Below are positions 1 to 10,469 of a stretch of DNA of 64,000 bases, in pieces. Position 1 is the stretch's first letter. The number at the start of each line of letters is the position of its first letter. This stretch comes from Saposhnikovia divaricata (Eukaryota > Streptophyta > Magnoliopsida > Apiales > Apiaceae), in contig CM071599.1 of the NCBI GenBank assembly GCA_036435485.1, positions 2,976,803 through 3,040,802 on the forward strand. Reading direction: 5' to 3'. The notes under the pieces were generated by a model, which was given only the letters and a program-made list of their open reading frames with translations, made no database searches and was not told the DNA's origin. Both the position numbers and the translations under genes were made by a program.

Positions 1-674
1 ACCCCTTTGGGAATATCCGAAAATCGAGTTTCGTTTATATCAACTCCGATTCAGGTTCGAAATGCGTCAAATAAAATTTTGTTGAATCCCAATAACCCAT
101 AGGAACAAAATATGTAAAAATGTCCATGAAATGGTCCAACCCGATTTTTAACAATATTTCGTGTACTAACCCCTTTGAGGATTATCCGAAAACCGATTTT
201 CAATCATATCTGGTCCGATTCAGGTTCGAACTACGTCAAATAAAATTTTGTTGAATTTTAATAACCCATAGGAACAAAATATATAAAAATATCCTCAAAA
301 TGGTCCGACTGGATTTTTAACAATATCCCATGTACTAACCCCTTTGAGAATTTTCCGAAAGCCGAGTTTCAATCATAACAGCTTCGATTCATGTCCGAAC
401 TGCATCAAATAAAATTTGGTTGAATTCCAATAACCCATAGGAACAAAATATGTAAAAATATCCACAAAATGGTCTGACTTGATTTTTAACAATATCCCGT
501 GTACTAACCCCCTTGAGAATTTTCCGAAAACCGAGTTTCGATCATATCAGCTCCGATTCCGGTCCGAACTGCGTCAAATAAAATTTCATTGTATTCCAAC
601 AACCAATAGGAACAAAATATGTAAAATATCCACAAAATGGTCCGACTCGATTTTTAACAATATCCCGTGTACTA
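1..674 (+). repeat. 4-mer HOR A-B-(C/H)-I
   Basis: Monomers start at 1, 169, 338 and 507. The third is a C/H hybrid. The class I monomer lost one A (GTAAAATATCC) and is 168 bp. The first A has private changes (TCGTTTATATCAACTCC). The window happens to open exactly on a monomer start. Confidence 0.95.
338..506 (+). repeat. Hybrid monomer C/H
   Basis: The 5' part has class C signatures (GAAAGCCGAGTTTCAATC). It then switches to class H at ATAACAGCTTCG with CTGCATC and TTTGGTTG. It fits an unequal crossover between C and H that removed five monomers from a 9-mer. Confidence 0.93.
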
Positions 675-842
675 ACCCCTTTGGGAATATCCGAAAATCG
701 AGTTTCGATTATATCAGCTCCGATTCAGGTTCGAAATGCGTCAAATAAAATTTTGTTGAATCCCAATAACCCATAGGAACAAAATATGTAAAAATGTCCA
801 TGAAATGGTCCAACCCGATTTTTAACAATATTTCGTGTACTA
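675..842 (+). repeat. Monomer class A (168 bp), reference copy
   Basis: Class A is one base shorter than the rest because its 5' part reads TTTGGGAATATCCGAAAATCG. Other diagnostics are CAGGTTCGAAATGCGTC, AAATTTTGTTGAATCCC, the unusual TGTCCATGAAATGG in place of TATCCACAAAATGG, and a 3' end TATTTCGTGTACTA. It lacks the EcoRI site GAATTC found in most other classes. It is used here to phase every HOR. Confidence 0.96.
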
Positions 843-1011
843 ACCCCTTTGAGGATTATCCGAAAACCGATTTTCAATCATATCTGGTCCGATTCAGGTT
901 CGAACTACGTCAAATAAAATTTTGTTGAATTTTAATAACCCATAGGAACAAAATATATAAAAATATCCTCAAAATGGTCCGACTGGATTTTTAACAATAT
1001 CCCATGTACTA
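843..1011 (+). repeat. Monomer class B, reference copy
   Basis: Diagnostics are GAGGATTATCC, CCGATTTTCAATC, ATATCTGGTCCG, TTCGAACTACGTC, GAATTTTAATAACCC, AATATATAAAAATATCCTC and GACTGGATTTTTAAC, ending CCCATGTACTA. It is the most divergent class together with A and shares TTCGAA with it. It nearly always follows A. Confidence 0.96.
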
Positions 1012-1180
1012 ACCCCTTTGAGAATTTTCCGAAAGCCGAGTTTCAATCATATCAGCTCCGATTCATGTCCGAACTGTGTCAAATAAAATTTCGTTGAATT
1101 CCAATAAACCATAGGAACAAAATATGTAAAAATATCCAGAAAATGGTCTGACTCGATTTTTAACAATATCCCGTGTACTA
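1012..1180 (+). repeat. Monomer class C, reference copy
   Basis: Diagnostics are CCGAAAGCCGAGTTTCAATC, GATTCATGTCCGAACTGTG, AATAAACCATAGG (an A in place of C), and CCAGAAAATGGTCTGACTCG. It carries GAATTC. It is the usual left partner in deletion-type HORs (C/H hybrids and C-to-H joins). Confidence 0.96.
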
Positions 1181-1349
1181 ACCCCTTTGAGTATTATCCG
1201 AAAACCGAGTTTCGATCATATCAGCTTCGATTCAAGTCCGAACTGCATCAAATAAAATTTGGTTGAATTCCAATAACCCATAAGAACAAAATATGTAAAA
1301 ATATCCACAAAATGGTTTGACTTGATTTTTAACAATATCCCGTGTACTA
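1181..1349 (+). repeat. Monomer class D, reference copy
   Basis: Diagnostics are GAGTATTATCC, CAGCTTCGATTCAAGTCC, CTGCATC, TTTGGTTGAATTCC and CATAAGAACAAAATATG, ending GACTTGATTTTT. It is nearly identical to class H. The two differ mainly by ATATCAGC with CAAG and CATAAG (D) against ATAACAGC with CATG and CATAGG (H), so D and H are natural crossover partners. Confidence 0.95.
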
Positions 1350-1362
1350 ACCCCTTTGAGAA

Positions 1363-1383
1363 TTTTCCGAAAACCGAGTTTCG
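1363..1383. other. Dyad symmetry recurring in each monomer (example copy)
   Basis: At monomer offsets 14-34 two overlapping inverted repeats occur: TTTTC-C-GAAAA, and CGAAA...TTTCG with a 6 bp loop. G copies have TTTTCGGAAAA. Class A breaks the first dyad. Short dyads are common in centromeric satellites and have been proposed to extrude as non-B DNA; any role here is inference. Confidence 0.6.
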
Positions 1384-1427
1384 ATCATATCAGCTCCGAT
1401 TCCGGTCCGAACTGCGTCAAATAAAAT

Positions 1428-1440
1428 TTCGTTGAATCCC
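1428..1440 (+). other. CENP-B-box-like half motif (example copy, class E)
   Basis: TTCGTTGAATCCC at monomer offset 79 matches the TTCGTTG and downstream A of the mammalian CENP-B box core (nTTCGnnnnAnnCGGGn). It has C but then CC or CA where CGGG is needed. It is intact in C, E and F and decayed at its CpG in A, B and I. The missing right half makes actual CENP-B binding unlikely; resemblance only. Confidence 0.3.
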
Positions 1441-1518
1441 AATAACCCATAGGAACCAAATATGTAAAAATATCCACAAAATGGTCCGACTCAATTTTTA
1501 ACAATATCCCATGTACTA

Positions 1519-1687
1519 GCCCCTCTGAGGTTTATCCAAAAACCGAGTTTCGATTATATCAGCTCCGATTTAGGTCCGAACGGCACCAAATAAAATTTCG
1601 TTGAATTCCAATAACCCATAGAAACAAAATATGTAAAAATATCCACAAAATGGTCCGACTTGATTTTTAACAATATCCCGTGTACTA
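1519..1687 (+). repeat. Monomer class F, reference copy
   Basis: F is the only class starting with G: GCCCCTTTGAGGTTTATCC (here with CTCTG). Other diagnostics are CCAAAAACCGAG, TCGATTATATCAGC, GAACGGCACCAAAT and GACTTGATTTTT. It carries GAATTC. GATTATATC is shared with class A, which may explain the recurrent A/F and F/A hybrids. Confidence 0.95.
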
Positions 1688-1856
1688 AACCCTTTGAGAA
1701 TTTTTGGAAAACCGAGTTTCGATCATATCAGCTCCGATTCCGGTCCGAACTGTGTCAAATAAAATAATATTGAATTCCAATAACCCATAGAAACAAAATA
1801 TGTAAAAATATCCAGAAAATGGTCTGACTCGATTTTTAACAATATCCCGTGTACTA
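1688..1856 (+). repeat. Monomer class G, reference copy
   Basis: G starts AACCCTTTGAG (so the junction reads ACTAAACCCTTT). It carries TTTTCGGAAAACC in most copies, CTGTGTC, the class-specific AAATAATATTGAATTCC, and CCAGAAAATGGT. The reference copy has TTTTTGGAAAACC instead of the usual CGG form. It carries GAATTC. Confidence 0.95.
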
Positions 1857-2025
1857 ACCCCTTTGAGTATTATCCGAAAACCGAGTTTCGATCATAACAG
1901 CTTCGATTCATGTCCGAACTGCATCAAATAAAATTTGGTTGAATTCCAATAACCCATAGGAACAAAATATGTAAAAATATCCACAAAATGGTCTGACTTG
2001 ATTTTTAACAATATCCCGTGTACTA
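1857..2025 (+). repeat. Monomer class H, reference copy
   Basis: Diagnostics are GAGTATTATCC, ATCATAACAGCTTCG, GATTCATGTCC, CTGCATC, TTTGGTTGAATTCC and CATAGGAAC, ending GACTTGATTTTT. It is the class most often involved in rearrangement. It is absent from the 8-mer at 18070, fused in the C/H 4-mers, and substitutes for D in the HORs at 10470 and 13510. Confidence 0.95.
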
Positions 2026-2194
2026 ACCCCCTTGAGAATTTTCCGAAAACCGAGTTTCGATCATATCAGCTCCGATTCCGGTCCGAACTGCGTCAAATAA
2101 AATTTCATTGTATTCCAACAACCAATAGGAACAAAATATGTAAAAATATCCACAAAATGGTCCGACTCGATTTTTAACAATATCCCGTGTACTA
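2026..2194 (+). repeat. Monomer class I, reference copy (left-hand allele)
   Basis: I starts ACCCCCTTGAG (one extra C and one T fewer). It shares GATTCCGGTCCGAACTGCG with E but has AAATTTCATTG and GGTCCGACTCG. This left-hand allele has GTATTCCAACAACCAATAGG, which removes the EcoRI site; from about 8.9 kb onward most I copies have GAATTCCAATAACCCATAGG. Confidence 0.95.
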
Positions 2195-2869
2195 ACCCCT
2201 TTGGGAATATCCGAAAATCGAGTTTCGATTATATCAGCTCCGATTCAGGTTCGAAATGCGTCAAATAAAATTTTGTTGAATCCCAATAACCCATAGGAAC
2301 AAAATATGTAAAAATGTCCATGAAATGGTCCAACCCGATTTTTAACAATATTTCGTGTACTAACCCCTTTGAGGATTATCCGAAAACCGATTTTCAATCA
2401 TATCTGGTCCGATTCAGGTTCGAACTACGTCAAATAAAATTTTGTTGAATTTTAATAACCCATAGGAACAAAATATATAAAAATATCCTCAAAATGGTCC
2501 GACTGGATTTTTAACAATATCCCATGTACTAACCCCTTTGAGAATTTTCCGAAAGCCGAGTTTCAATCATAACAGCTTCGATTCATGTCCGAACTGCATC
2601 AAATAAAATTTGGTTGAATTCCAATAACCCATAGGAACAAAATATGTAAAAATATCCACAAAATGGTCTGACTTGATTTTTAACAATATCCCGTGTACTA
2701 ACCCCCTTGAGAATTTTCCGAAAACCGAGTTTCGATCATATCAGCTCCGATTCCGGTCCGAACTGCGTCAAATAAAATTTCATTGTATTCCAACAACCAA
2801 TAGGAACAAAATATGTAAAAATATCCACAAAATGGTCCGACTCGATTTTTAACAATATCCCGTGTACTA
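2195..2869 (+). repeat. 4-mer HOR A-B-(C/H)-I (675 bp)
   Basis: Starts are 2195, 2363, 2532 and 2701. It is the same arrangement as the first 4-mer, with the hybrid at 2532-2700. The I copy here keeps the full GTAAAAATATCC, so it is 169 bp. Confidence 0.95.
2532..2700 (+). repeat. Hybrid monomer C/H, second copy
   Basis: It has the same C-to-H switch point as the copy at 338, after TTTCAATCAT. The identical breakpoint shows that the two 4-mers descend from one deletion event and were then copied. Confidence 0.93.
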
Positions 2870-4389
2870 ACCCCTTTGGGAATATCCGAAAATCGAGTTT
2901 CGATTATATCAGCTCCGATTCAGGTTCGAAATGCGTCAAATAAAATTTTGTTGAATCCCAATAACCCATAGGAACAAAATATGTAAAAATGTCCATGAAA
3001 TGGTCCAACCCGATTTTTAACAATATTTCGTGTACTAACCCCTTTGAGGATTATCCGAAAACCGATTTTCAATCATATCTGGTCCGATTCAGGTTCGAAC
3101 TACGTCAAATAAAATTTTGTTGAATTTTAATAACCCATAGGAACAAAATATATAAAAATATCCTCAAAATGGTCCGACTGGATTTTTAACAATATCCCAT
3201 GTACTAACCCCTTTGAGAATTTTCCGAAAGCCGAGTTTCAATCATATCAGCTCCGATTCATGTCCGAACTGTGTCAAATAAAATTTCGTTGAATTCCAAT
3301 AAACCATAGGAACAAAATATGTAAAAATATCCAGAAAATGGTCTGACTCGATTTTTAACAATATCCCGTGTACTAACCCCTTTGAGTATTATCCGAAAAC
3401 CGAGTTTCGATCATATCAGCTTCGATTCAAGTCCGAACTGCATCAAATAAAATTTGGTTGAATTCCAATAACCCATAAGAACAAAATATGTAAAAATATC
3501 CACAAAATGGTTTGACTTGATTTTTAACAATATCCCGTGTACTAACCCCTTTGAGAATTTTCCGAAAACCGAGTTTCGATCATATCAGCTCCGATTCCGG
3601 TCCGAACTGCGTCAAATAAAATTTCGTTGAATCCCAATAACCCATAGGAACCAAATATGTAAAAATATCCACAAAATGGTCCGACTCAATTTTTAACAAT
3701 ATCCCATGTACTAGCCCCTCTGAGGTTTATCCAAAAACCGAGTTTCGATTATATCAGCTCCGATTTAGGTCCGAACGGCACCAAATAAAATTTCGTTGAA
3801 TTCCAATAACCCATAGGAACAAAATATGTAAAAATATCCACAAAATGGTCCGACTTGATTTTTAACAATATCCCGTGTACTAAACCCTTTGAGAATTTTC
3901 GGAAAACCGAGTTTCGATCATATCAGCTCCGATTCCGGTCCGAACTGTGTCAAATAAAATAATATTGAATTCCAATAACCCATAGAAACAAAATATGTAA
4001 AAATATCCAGAAAATGGTCTGACTCGATTTTTAACAATATCCCGTGTACTAACCTCTTTGAGTATTATCCGAAAACCGAGTTTCGATCATAACAGCTTCG
4101 ATTCATGTCCGAACTGCATCAAATAAAATTTGGTTGAATTCCAATAACCCATAGGAACAAAATATGTAAAAATATCCACAAAATGGTCTGACTTGATTTT
4201 TAACAATATCCCGTGTACTAACCCCCTTGAGAATTTTCCGAAAACCGAGTTTCGATCATATCAGCTCCGATTCCGGTCCGAACTGCGTCAAATAAAATTT
4301 CATTGTATTCCAACAACCAATAGGAACAAAATATGTAAAAATATCCACAAAATGGTCCGACTCGATTTTTAACAATATCCCGTGTACTA
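2870..4389 (+). repeat. 9-mer HOR, type P
   Basis: Canonical A to I, 1520 bp. It carries the P markers CCCCTCTGAG and GATTTAGGTCC in F and the CAACAACCAATAGG allele of I. H starts with ACCTCTTTGAG, a variant repeated in the P unit at 5910. Confidence 0.95.
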
Positions 4390-5909
4390 ACCCCTTTGGG
4401 AATATCCGAAAATCGAGTTTCGATTATATCAGCTCCGATTCAGGTTCGAAATGCGTCAAATAAAATTTTGTTGAATCCCAATAACCCATAGGAACAAAAT
4501 ATGTAAAAATGTCCATGAAATGGTCCAACCCGATTTTTAACAATATTTCGTGTACTAACCCCTTTGAGGATTATCCGAAAACCGATTTTCAATCATATCT
4601 GGTCCGATTCAGGTTCGAACTACGTCAAATAAAATTTTGTTGAATTTTAATAACCCATAGGAACAAAATATATAAAAATATCCTCAAAATGGTCCGACTG
4701 GATTTTTAACAATATCCCATGTACTAACCCCTTTGAGAATTTTCCGAAAGCCGAGTTTCAATCATATCAGCTCCGATTCATGTCCGAACTGTGTCAAATA
4801 AAATTTCGTTGAATTCCAATAAACCATAGGAACAAAATATGTAAAAATATCTAGAAAATGGTCTGACTCGATTTTTAACAATATCCCGTGTACTAACCCC
4901 TTTGAGTATTATCCGAAAACCGAGTTTCGATCATATCAGCTTCGATTCAAGTCCGAACTGCATCAAATAAAATTTGGTTGAATTCCAATAACCCATAAGA
5001 ACAAAATATGTAAAAATATCCACAAAATGGTTTGACTTGATTTTTAACAATATCCCGTGTACTAACCCCTTTGAGAATTTTCCGAAAACCGAGTTTCGAT
5101 CATATCAGCTCCGATTCCGGTCCGAACTGCGTCAAATAAAATTTCGTTGAATCCCAATAACCCATAGGAACCAAAAATGTAAAAATATCCACAAAATGGT
5201 CCTACCCAATTTTTAACAATATCCCATGTACTAGCCCCTTTGAGGTTTATCCAAAAACCGAGTTTCGATTATATCAGCTCCGATTCAGGTCCGAACGGCA
5301 CCAAATATAATTTCGTTGAATTCCAATAACCCATAGGAACAAAATATGTAAAAATATCCACCAAATGGTCCGACTTGATTTTTAACAATATCCCGTGTAC
5401 TAAACCCTTTGAGAATTTTCGGAAAACCCAGTCTCGATCATATCAGCTCAGATTCCGGTCCGAACTGTGTCAAATAAAATAATATTGAATTCCAATGACC
5501 CATAGGAACAAAATTTATAAAAATATCCAGAAAATGGTGTGACTCGATTTTTAACAATATCCCGTGTACTAACCCCTTTGAGTATTATCCGAAAACCGAG
5601 TTTCGATCATAACAACTTCGATTCATGTCCGAACTGCATCAAATAAAATTTGGTTGAATTCCAATAACCCATAGGAACAAAATATGTAAAAATATCCACA
5701 AAATGGTCTGACTTGATTTTTAACAATATCCCGTGTACTAACCCCCTTGAGAATTTTCCGAAAACCGAGTTTCGATCATATCAGCTCCGATTCCGGTCCG
5801 AACTGCGTCAAATAAAATTTCATTGTATTCCAACAACCAATAGGAACAAAATATGTAAAAATATCCACAAAATGGTCCGACTCGATTTTTAACAATATCC
5901 CGTGTACTA
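4390..5909 (+). repeat. 9-mer HOR, type Q
   Basis: Canonical A to I, 1520 bp. The Q markers are an XbaI site in C (ATCTAGAAAATGG), GAACCAAAAATG and GGTCCTACCCAATTT in E, CACCAAATATAATTT in F, AACCCAGTCTCG and CAGCTCAGATTCC in G, and ATAACAACTTCG in H. Confidence 0.95.
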
Positions 5910-7429
5910 ACCCCTTTGGGAATATCCGAAAATCGAGTTTCGATTATATCAGCTCCGATTCAGGTTCGAAATGCGTCAAATAAAATTTTGTTGAATCCCA
6001 ATAACCCATAGGAACAAAATATGTAAAAATGTCCATGAAATGGTCCAACCCGATTTTTAACAATATTTCGTGTACTAACCCCTTTGAGGATTATCCGAAA
6101 ACCGATTTTCAATCATATCTGGTCCGATTCAGGTTCGAACTACGTCAAATAAAATTTTGTTGAATTTTAATAACCCATAGGAACAAAATATATAAAAATA
6201 TCCTCAAAATGGTCCGACTGGATTTTTAACAATATCCCATGTACTAACCCCTTTGAGAATTTTCCGAAAGCCGAGTTTCAATCATATCAGCTCCGATTCA
6301 TGTCCGAACTGTGTCAAATAAAATTTCGTTGAATTCCAATAAACCATAGGAACAAAATATGTAAAAATATCCAGAAAATGGTCTGACTCGATTTTTAACA
6401 ATATCCCGTGTACTAACCCCTTTGAGTATTATCCGAAAACCGAGTTTCGATCATATCAGCTTCGATTCAAGTCCGAACTGCATCAAATAAAATTTGGTTG
6501 AATTCCAATAACCCATAAGAACAAAATATGTAAAAATATCCACAAAATGGTTTGACTTGATTTTTAACAATATCCCGTGTACTAACCCCTTTGAGAATTT
6601 TCCGAAAACCGAGTTTCGATCATATCAGCTCCGATTCCGGTCCGAACTGCGTCAAATAAAATTTCGTTGAATCCCAATAACCCATAGGAACCAAATATGT
6701 AAAAATATCCACAAAATGGTCCGACTCAATTTTTAACAATATCCCATGTACTAGCCCCTCTGAGGTTTATCCAAAAACCGAGTTTCGATTATATCAGCTC
6801 CGATTTAGGTCCGAACGGCACCAAATAAAATTTCGTTGAATTCCAATAACCCATAGGAACAAAATATGTAAAAATATCCACAAAATGGTCCGACTTGATT
6901 TTTAACAATATCCCGTGTACTAAACCCTTTGAGAATTTTCGGAAAACCGAGTTTCGATCATATCAGCTCCGATTCCGGTCCGAACTGTGTCAAATAAAAT
7001 AATATTGAATTCCAATAACCCATAGAAACAAAATATGTAAAAATATCCAGAAAATGGTCTGACTCGATTTTTAACAATATCCCGTGTACTAACCTCTTTG
7101 AGTATTATCCGAAAACCGAGTTTCGATCATAACAGCTTCGATTCATGTCCGAACTGCATCAAATAAAATTTGGTTGAATTCCAATAACCCATAGGAACAA
7201 AATATGTAAAAATATCCACAAAATGGTCTGACTTGATTTTTAACAATATCCCGTGTACTAACCCCCTTGAGAATTTTCCGAAAACCGAGTTTCGATCATA
7301 TCAGCTCCGATTCCGGTCCGAACTGCGTCAAATAAAATTTCATTGTATTCCAACAACCAATAGGAACAAAATATGTAAAAATATCCACAAAATGGTCCGA
7401 CTCGATTTTTAACAATATCCCGTGTACTA
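5910..7429 (+). repeat. 9-mer HOR, type P
   Basis: Near-identical to the unit at 2870, including CCCCTCTGAG, GATTTAGGTCC and ACCTCTTTGAG at the start of H. Its spacing from that unit is 3040 bp. Confidence 0.95.
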
Positions 7430-8949
7430 ACCCCTTTGGGAATATCCGAAAATCGAGTTTCGATTATATCAGCTCCGATTCAGGTTCGAAATGCGTCAAA
7501 TAAAATTTTGTTGAATCCCAATAACCCATAGGAACAAAATATGTAAAAATGTCCATGAAATGGTCCAACCCGATTTTTAACAATATTTCGTGTACTAACC
7601 CCTTTGAGGATTATCCGAAAACCGATTTTCAATCATATCTGGTCCGATTCAGGTTCGAACTACGTCAAATAAAATTTTGTTGAATTTTAATAACCCATAG
7701 GAACAAAATATATAAAAATATCCTCAAAATGGTCCGACTGGATTTTTAACAATATCCCATGTACTAACCCCTTTGAGAATTTTCCGAAAGCCGAGTTTCA
7801 ATCATATCAGCTCCGATTCATGTCCGAACTGTGTCAAATAAAATTTCGTTGAATTCCAATAAACCATAGGAACAAAATATGTAAAAATATCTAGAAAATG
7901 GTCTGACTCGATTTTTAACAATATCCCGTGTACTAACCCCTTTGAGTATTATCCGAAAACCGAGTTTCGATCATATCAGCTTCGATTCAAGTCCGAACTG
8001 CATCAAATAAAATTTGGTTGAATTCCAATAACCCATAAGAACAAAATATGTAAAAATATCCACAAAATGGTTTGACTTGATTTTTAACAATATCCCGTGT
8101 ACTAACCCCTTTGAGAATTTTCCGAAAACCGAGTTTCGATCATATCAGCTCCGATTCCGGTCCGAACTGCGTCAAATAAAATTTCGTTGAATCCCAATAA
8201 CCCATAGGAACCAAAAATGTAAAAATATCCACAAAATGGTCCTACCCAATTTTTAACAATATCCCATGTACTAGCCCCTTTGAGGTTTATCCAAAAACCG
8301 AGTTTCGATTATATCAGCTCCGATTCAGGTCCGAACGGCACCAAATATAATTTCGTTGAATTCCAATAACCCATAGGAACAAAATATGTAAAAATATCCA
8401 CCAAATGGTCCGACTTGATTTTTAACAATATCCCGTGTACTAAACCCTTTGAGAATTTTCGGAAAACCCAGTCTCGATCATATCAGCTCAGATTCCGGTC
8501 CGAACTGTGTCAAATAAAATAATATTGAATTCCAATGACCCATAGGAACAAAATTTATAAAAATATCCAGAAAATGGTGTGACTCGATTTTTAACAATAT
8601 CCCGTGTACTAACCCCTTTGAGTATTATCCGAAAACCGAGTTTCGATCATAACAACTTCGATTCATGTCCGAACTGCATCAAATAAAATTTGGTTGAATT
8701 CCAATAACCCATAGGAACAAAATATGTAAAAATATCCACAAAATGGTCTGACTTGATTTTTAACAATATCCCGTGTACTAACCCCCTTGAGAATTTTCCG
8801 AAAACCGAGTTTCGATCATATCAGCTCCGATTCCGGTCCGAACTGCGTCAAATAAAATTTCATTGAATTCCAATAACCCATAGGGACAAAATATGTAAAA
8901 ATATCCACAAAATGGTCCGACTCGATTTTTAACAATATCCCGTGTACTA
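7430..8949 (+). repeat. 9-mer HOR, type Q
   Basis: It repeats the Q markers of 4390 (XbaI in C, AACCCAGTCTCG in G). It ends with an I of a different allele, GAATTCCAATAACCCATAGGGAC, so the last monomer has recombined with another lineage. Confidence 0.95.
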
Positions 8950-10469
8950 ACCCCTTTGGGAATATCCGAAAATCGAGTTTCGATTATATCAGCTCCGATT
9001 CAGGTTCGAAATGCGTCAAATAAAATTTTGTTGAATCCCAATAACCCGTAGGAACAAAATATGTAAAAATGTCCATGAAATGGTCCGACCCGATTTTTAA
9101 CAATATTTCGTGTACTAACCCCTTTGAGGATTATCCGAAAACCGATTTTCAATCATTTCTGGTCCGATTCAGGTTCGAACTACGTCAAATAAAATTTTGT
9201 TGAATTTTAATAACCCATAGGAACAAAATATATAAAAATATCCTCAAAATGGTCCGACTGGATTTTTAACAATATCCCATGTACTAACCCCTTTGAGAAT
9301 TTTCCGAAAGCCGAGTTTCAATCATATCAGCTCCGATTCATGTCCGAACTGTGTCAAATAAAATTTCGTTGAATTCCAATAAACCATAGGAACAAAATAT
9401 GTAAAAATATCTAGAAAATGGTCTGACTCGATTTTTAACAATATCCCGTGTACTAACCCCTTTGAGTATTATCCGAAAACCGAGTTTCGATCATATCAGC
9501 TTCGATTCAAGTCCGAACTGCATCAAATAAAATTTGGTTGAATTCCAATAACCCATAAGAACAAAATATGTAAAAATATCCACAAAATGGTTTGACTTGA
9601 TTTTTAACAATATCCCGTGTACTAACCCCTTTGAGAATTTTCCGAAAACCGAGTTTCGATCATATCAGCTCCGATTCCGGTCCGAACTGCGTCAAATAAA
9701 ATTTCGTTGAATCCCAATAACCCATAGGAACCAAAAATGTAAAAATATCCACAAAATGGTCCTACCCAATTTTTAACAATATCCCATGTACTAGCCCCTT
9801 TGAGGTTTATCCAAAAACCGAGTTTCGATTATATCAGCTCCGATTCAGGTCCGAACGGCACCAAATATAATTTCGTTGAATTCCAATAACCCATAGGAAC
9901 AAAATATGTAAAAATATCCACCAAATGGTCCGACTTGATTTTTAACAATATCCCGTGTACTAAACCCTTTGAGAATTTTCGGAAAACCCAGTCTCGATCA
10001 TATCAGCTCAGATTCCGGTCCGAACTGTGTCAAATAAAATAATATTGAATTCCAATGACCCATAGGAACAAAATTTATAAAAATATCCAGAAAATGGTGT
10101 GACTCAATTTTTAACAATATCCCGTGTACTAACCCCTTTGAGTATTATCCGAAAACCGAGTTTCGATCATAACAACTTCGATTCATGTCCGAACTGCATC
10201 AAATAAAATTTGGTTGCATTCCAATAACCCATAGGAACAAAATATGTAAAAATATCCACAAAATGGTCTGACTTGATTTTTAACAATATCCCGTGTACTA
10301 ACCCCCTTGAGAATTTTCCGAAAACCGAGTTTCGATCATATCAGCTCCGATTCCGGTCCGAACTGCGTCAAATAAAATTTCATTGAATTCCAATAACCCA
10401 TAGGGACAAAATATGTAAAAATATCCACAAAATGGTCCGACTCGATTTTTAACAATATCCCGTGTACTA
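8950..10469 (+). repeat. 9-mer HOR, type Q variant
   Basis: The Q markers in C, E, F, G and H are retained. A has CCCGTAGGAAC, B has AATCATTTCTGG, H has GGTTGCATTCC (EcoRI site lost), and I again has CATAGGGAC. It is a direct tandem copy of the preceding unit with a few private changes. Confidence 0.95.

Larger units (their letters stand above)
1350..1518 (+). repeat. Monomer class E, reference copy
   Basis: Diagnostics are GAGAATTTTCCGAAAACCG, GATTCCGGTCCGAACTGCG, TTTCGTTGAATCCC, CATAGGAACCAAATATG and GACTCAATTTTTAAC, ending CCCATGTACTA just before the G-starting class F. It has no EcoRI site. It closely resembles class I apart from the middle and 3' diagnostics. Confidence 0.95.
675..2194 (+). 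repeat. Reference 9-mer HOR, A-B-C-D-E-F-G-H-I (1520 bp)
   Basis: This is the first complete canonical higher-order repeat, with monomer starts at 675, 843, 1012, 1181, 1350, 1519, 1688, 1857 and 2026. It is eight 169 bp monomers plus one of 168 bp. The private variants that mark the left-hand type P are GCCCCTCTGAG and GATTTAGGTCC in F, GGTTTGACTTG in D, and GTATTCCAACAACCAATAGG in I. G carries the local variant TTTTTGGAAAACC. Confidence 0.97.
1..4389 (+). repeat. Super-HOR: 13-mer (4+9), two copies of about 2195 bp
   Basis: The 4-mer plus P-type 9-mer at 1-2194 is repeated at 2195-4389, with the same hybrid and the same P-type variants in both. Confidence 0.9.
2870..8949 (+). repeat. Super-HOR: 18-mer (P+Q), two copies of 3040 bp
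   Basis: P and Q 9-mers alternate as P-Q-P-Q with a period of exactly 3040 bp. Each copy reproduces the P-only and Q-only variants. Confidence 0.92.

Noticed and set aside
479..748. Open reading frame of 89 codons on the plus strand
   Set aside because: It lies wholly inside satellite monomers and is open only because one monomer lost a base (168 bp, divisible by three). It has an internal 56-residue repeat and no protein-like context.
1350..1518. Possible internal half-monomer duplication (GGTCCG twice, TAACCC twice)
   Set aside because: The two pairs are 79 and 74 bp apart but do not align in one consistent register, so a dimeric origin of the 169 bp monomer is not supported.
1688..1698. 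Telomere-like CTAAACCCT at F/G junctions
   Set aside because: It matches nine bases of the plant telomere repeat, but only as a single isolated copy per G monomer followed by TTTGAG. It is explained by ACTA joining AACCC.
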